From Flavobacteriales bacterium (lineage in GTDB: Bacteria; Bacteroidota; Bacteroidia; NS11-12g; UBA955), in assembly GCA_947447955.1 (NCBI GenBank), contig CANFLS010000002.1, positions 135,072-199,071 on the forward strand: a stretch of 64,000 nucleotides of DNA, written 5' to 3'. Shown piece after piece: positions 62,421 through 64,000 of the stretch. The notes below the pieces were generated by a model. That model did not search any database and was not told the DNA's origin. It saw only the letters and a program-made list of their open reading frames with translations. A program made the position numbers and the translations under genes. The number at the start of each line of letters is the position of its first letter. Positions within the stretch are counted from its first letter, which is position 1.

Positions 62421-62494
62421 CAATCAATTTTACCGTGTTTATTTTTTTTATTTTTTAAGATAGAAATCTCTCGATTAATCGCTTACTTCGAACA

Positions 62495-62956
62495 ATGGAT
62501 CAGCCGAATAAATCAGACGTAATATTAGCGGTAAAAAATCGTATACTTTCCATGCTAAATACTGTAACTGAAAGTTTAGAATCTGAAAGAAATGCAATTC
62601 AGCAAGAAACCAAAAGTTCTGCAGGAGATAAATATGAAACACAAAGAGAAATGCTTCAAGCCGACATTCGACGTTCTGAGCATCAATTAAATGAATCAAC
62701 CAATCATCTAGATATCATAGACCACTTATTTGACTTTCACGGAAAAATCATAATAGGCACAATGGTAGAATTAAAACAAGAAAAACAGAATATGTTAATT
62801 TTTATTGGCCCAGCTATTGGAGACGTAATGGTTAACCAAACAAAAATCAAAACTGTTTCGCAAGCTTCACCATTTGGACATTTACTTATGGGTAAAACGA
62901 CTGGTGATAGTATTGTTTTCAATCAAAAATCATTTTCAATCGTTAATTGTTATTAA
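62495..62956 (+). CDS. GreA/GreB-like C-terminal-domain protein
   Basis: A 153-aa cytoplasmic protein with an N-terminal helical, coiled-coil-prone half (KNRILSMLNTVTESLESERNAIQQETKSSAGDKYETQREMLQADIRR) and a C-terminal FKBP-like half (IKTVSQASPFGHLLMGKTTGDSIVFNQ), the S-P-x-G-x-x-L-x-G-K-x-x-G-D pattern of Gre factors. The SSAGDKYET motif marks a Bacteroidota Gre-related family that is often misnamed 3-oxoacyl-ACP synthase. Whether it binds RNA polymerase's secondary channel is unknown. It is followed by the aldehyde dehydrogenase after 3 nt. Confidence 0.82.
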   Translation: MDQPNKSDVILAVKNRILSMLNTVTESLESERNAIQQETKSSAGDKYETQREMLQADIRRSEHQLNESTNHLDIIDHLFDFHGKIIIGTMVELKQEKQNMLIFIGPAIGDVMVNQTKIKTVSQASPFGHLLMGKTTGDSIVFNQKSFSIVNCY

Positions 62957-62959
62957 GGA

Positions 62960-64000
62960 ATGGTGGACTTAAAATCATATTTTTCGGAGTTAAATCAAAA
63001 GCAATCAGATTATTTCAATGAGGGAATTACCCTATCCATTGACTTCAGGAAATCTCAACTATTGTTATTGAAAAAAGCAATTGAAGCGTATCAAGATGAA
63101 ATTACAGAAGCGCTTTTACTTGATTTGGGAAAATCTGAATTTGAAAGTTATACCACAGAAATTGGATTTGTTTTAAGCGAATTAAAACATACAATTAAGA
63201 ATATTGGGAAATGGAGCTCGGACATCAATGTCAAATCTCCAATGGCCCTGTTTCCCTCAAAAAGCAAAATAATAAACCAACCCCATGGAAAAACGCTCAT
63301 TATTGCGCCATGGAATTATCCGTTCCAATTATTAATTGCACCACTTATTGCTTCAATTGCAGCAGGAAATACATCATTACTAAAGCCTTCTGAATTAACT
63401 CCAAAAACAGCTGCAGTACTCAGTAAAATTATTCATGCCACATTCTCAGAAAATTACATTGATATCGTTGAGGGAGATGGTGCGGAAATAGTTTCAAGTG
63501 CAATTGATCATTTTCAACCCGATTTTATATTTTTCACAGGATCAACCGCGGTAGGAAAAATTATTGCAAAACAAGCTGCTCAATATTTGATTCCAACAGT
63601 ATTGGAATTGGGAGGTAAAAGTCCGTGTATTGTAGATGGTTCTTCTTCTGTAAATATCACTGCAAAACGTATCTTGATGGGCAAAACCATCAATGCGGGA
63701 CAAACCTGTGTTGCCCCAGATTATATTTTGGTTTACGAAAAACATTTGCCTGAGTTTGTTCAATCTATGAAAACTGCAATCCATGAGTTCTATGGAAAAC
63801 ATCCTTTAGAATCGGCAGATTATACAAAAATTGTCAATACACATCATTTCAATAGGTTGTTGAAATTAATGGAAGGTACCGACGTCATTCTTGGTGGAGA
63901 ATATGATCTAGAAATTAGAAAAATAGCACCCACTTTGGTACGGGTTCCAAACATGGATCATCCTATTATGAAGGAAGAAATTTTCGGTCCCATTTTGCCA
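62960..64000 (+). CDS. Aldehyde dehydrogenase (partial, runs off the window)
   Basis: NAD(P)-dependent oxidation of an aldehyde to its acid. The ORF track omits it because it has no stop here; the frame stays open for 347 codons to 64000. It starts MVDLKSYFSELNQKQ at ATG 62960 and shows APWNYPFQL, GSTAVGK (coenzyme loop), LELGGKSPCIV (general-base Glu) and the catalytic Cys in NAGQTCVAPDY, with EEIFGPILP at the end. The short N-terminus resembles the class 3/fatty-aldehyde (YwdH-like) group. A partial Shine-Dalgarno (AAGGA) overlaps the upstream stop, so it is probably co-translated with the Gre-like gene. About 100 residues are missing. Confidence 0.93.
   Translation, partial: MVDLKSYFSELNQKQSDYFNEGITLSIDFRKSQLLLLKKAIEAYQDEITEALLLDLGKSEFESYTTEIGFVLSELKHTIKNIGKWSSDINVKSPMALFPSKSKIINQPHGKTLIIAPWNYPFQLLIAPLIASIAAGNTSLLKPSELTPKTAAVLSKIIHATFSENYIDIVEGDGAEIVSSAIDHFQPDFIFFTGSTAVGKIIAKQAAQYLIPTVLELGGKSPCIVDGSSSVNITAKRILMGKTINAGQTCVAPDYILVYEKHLPEFVQSMKTAIHEFYGKHPLESADYTKIVNTHHFNRLLKLMEGTDVILGGEYDLEIRKIAPTLVRVPNMDHPIMKEEIFGPILP

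Noticed and set aside
62495-62956. Naming the product 3-oxoacyl-ACP synthase
   Set aside because: No ketosynthase motif and far too short; the C-terminal half is Gre-like. The name is a known misannotation for this family.
1-64000. CRISPR arrays, insertion sequences, prophage, tRNA or rRNA genes
   Set aside because: Looked for repeats with regular spacing, transposase or integrase motifs, and cloverleaf-sized gaps; none found.

Overview
The window is ordinary-looking chromosomal DNA from a low-G+C member of the Bacteroidota. Supporting signs are a secreted protein with a type IX secretion (T9SS) C-terminal sorting domain, a GLPGLI-family protein paired with a TonB-type outer-membrane barrel, a DUF2723 membrane protein, the tiny ribosomal protein bTHX, a SusA-like amylase, and promoters carrying the Bacteroidota -7 box TAnnTTTG with almost no Shine-Dalgarno sequences. 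I cannot place it below phylum with confidence. I see no rRNA, tRNA, CRISPR array, insertion sequence, integrase or phage gene. Coding density is very high; the only gene-free stretch over 300 bp is 3035-3382.

Layout. 1-3.1 kb: ffh, pdxH, bTHX, fabI. 3.4-6.1 kb: a T9SS surface protein with repeated WY modules. 6.2-9.7 kb (minus): a Wzz / O-antigen-ligase-like / orphan ABC-permease operon. 9.8-14.9 kb (minus): CBS protein, kdsC, truncated globin, deoxyhypusine-synthase-like enzyme, LOG protein, ndk, saccharopine/alanine-dehydrogenase-like enzyme. 15-22.2 kb (plus): SRAP protein, an unknown lipoprotein, prmA, then mutL, two rhomboids and an EEP hydrolase in one overlapping run. 22.2-28.8 kb: TPR lipoprotein and a small acidic protein, a GH13 lipoprotein with an MFS sugar transporter, an APC permease and an ACMSD-type amidohydrolase. 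28.9-34.4 kb: two paralogous secreted proteins, recX, htpG, a metallophosphoesterase. 34.5-40.1 kb: a 1049-aa Asp-box propeller protein and a SusA-like amylase. 40.2-44.5 kb: folA, a POTRA/barrel protein and nadK as an operon, then an FAD oxidoreductase. 44.7-47 kb: der-rlmN. 47-50.6 kb: TonB-type barrel plus GLPGLI. 50.6-54.1 kb: DegT aminotransferase, UDP-glucose dehydrogenase, UDP-glucuronate decarboxylase. 54.1-64 kb: rlmB, DUF2723, gltX, YqeY-like, flavin reductase, ribBA, a GreA/B-like protein and an aldehyde dehydrogenase cut by the window end.

Most genes are housekeeping (translation, ribosome biogenesis, cofactors, DNA repair) mixed with envelope functions (LPS or O-antigen, nucleotide sugars, outer-membrane barrels) and starch or oligosaccharide use. 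I did not find a clear new multi-gene system. The strongest unexplained signals are at DNA level: a recurrent set of near-leaderless promoters (TATCTTTG and variants 3-9 nt before the start codon), which also corrects many start sites in the ORF track; two intrinsic terminators whose U-tract runs straight into the next gene's AUG; a 29-bp divergent promoter; and an apparently over-represented heptamer TGAGGGA/TCCCTCA. At protein level, MutL has lost the usual endonuclease motifs and a tandem pair of unrecognised secreted paralogs stands out.
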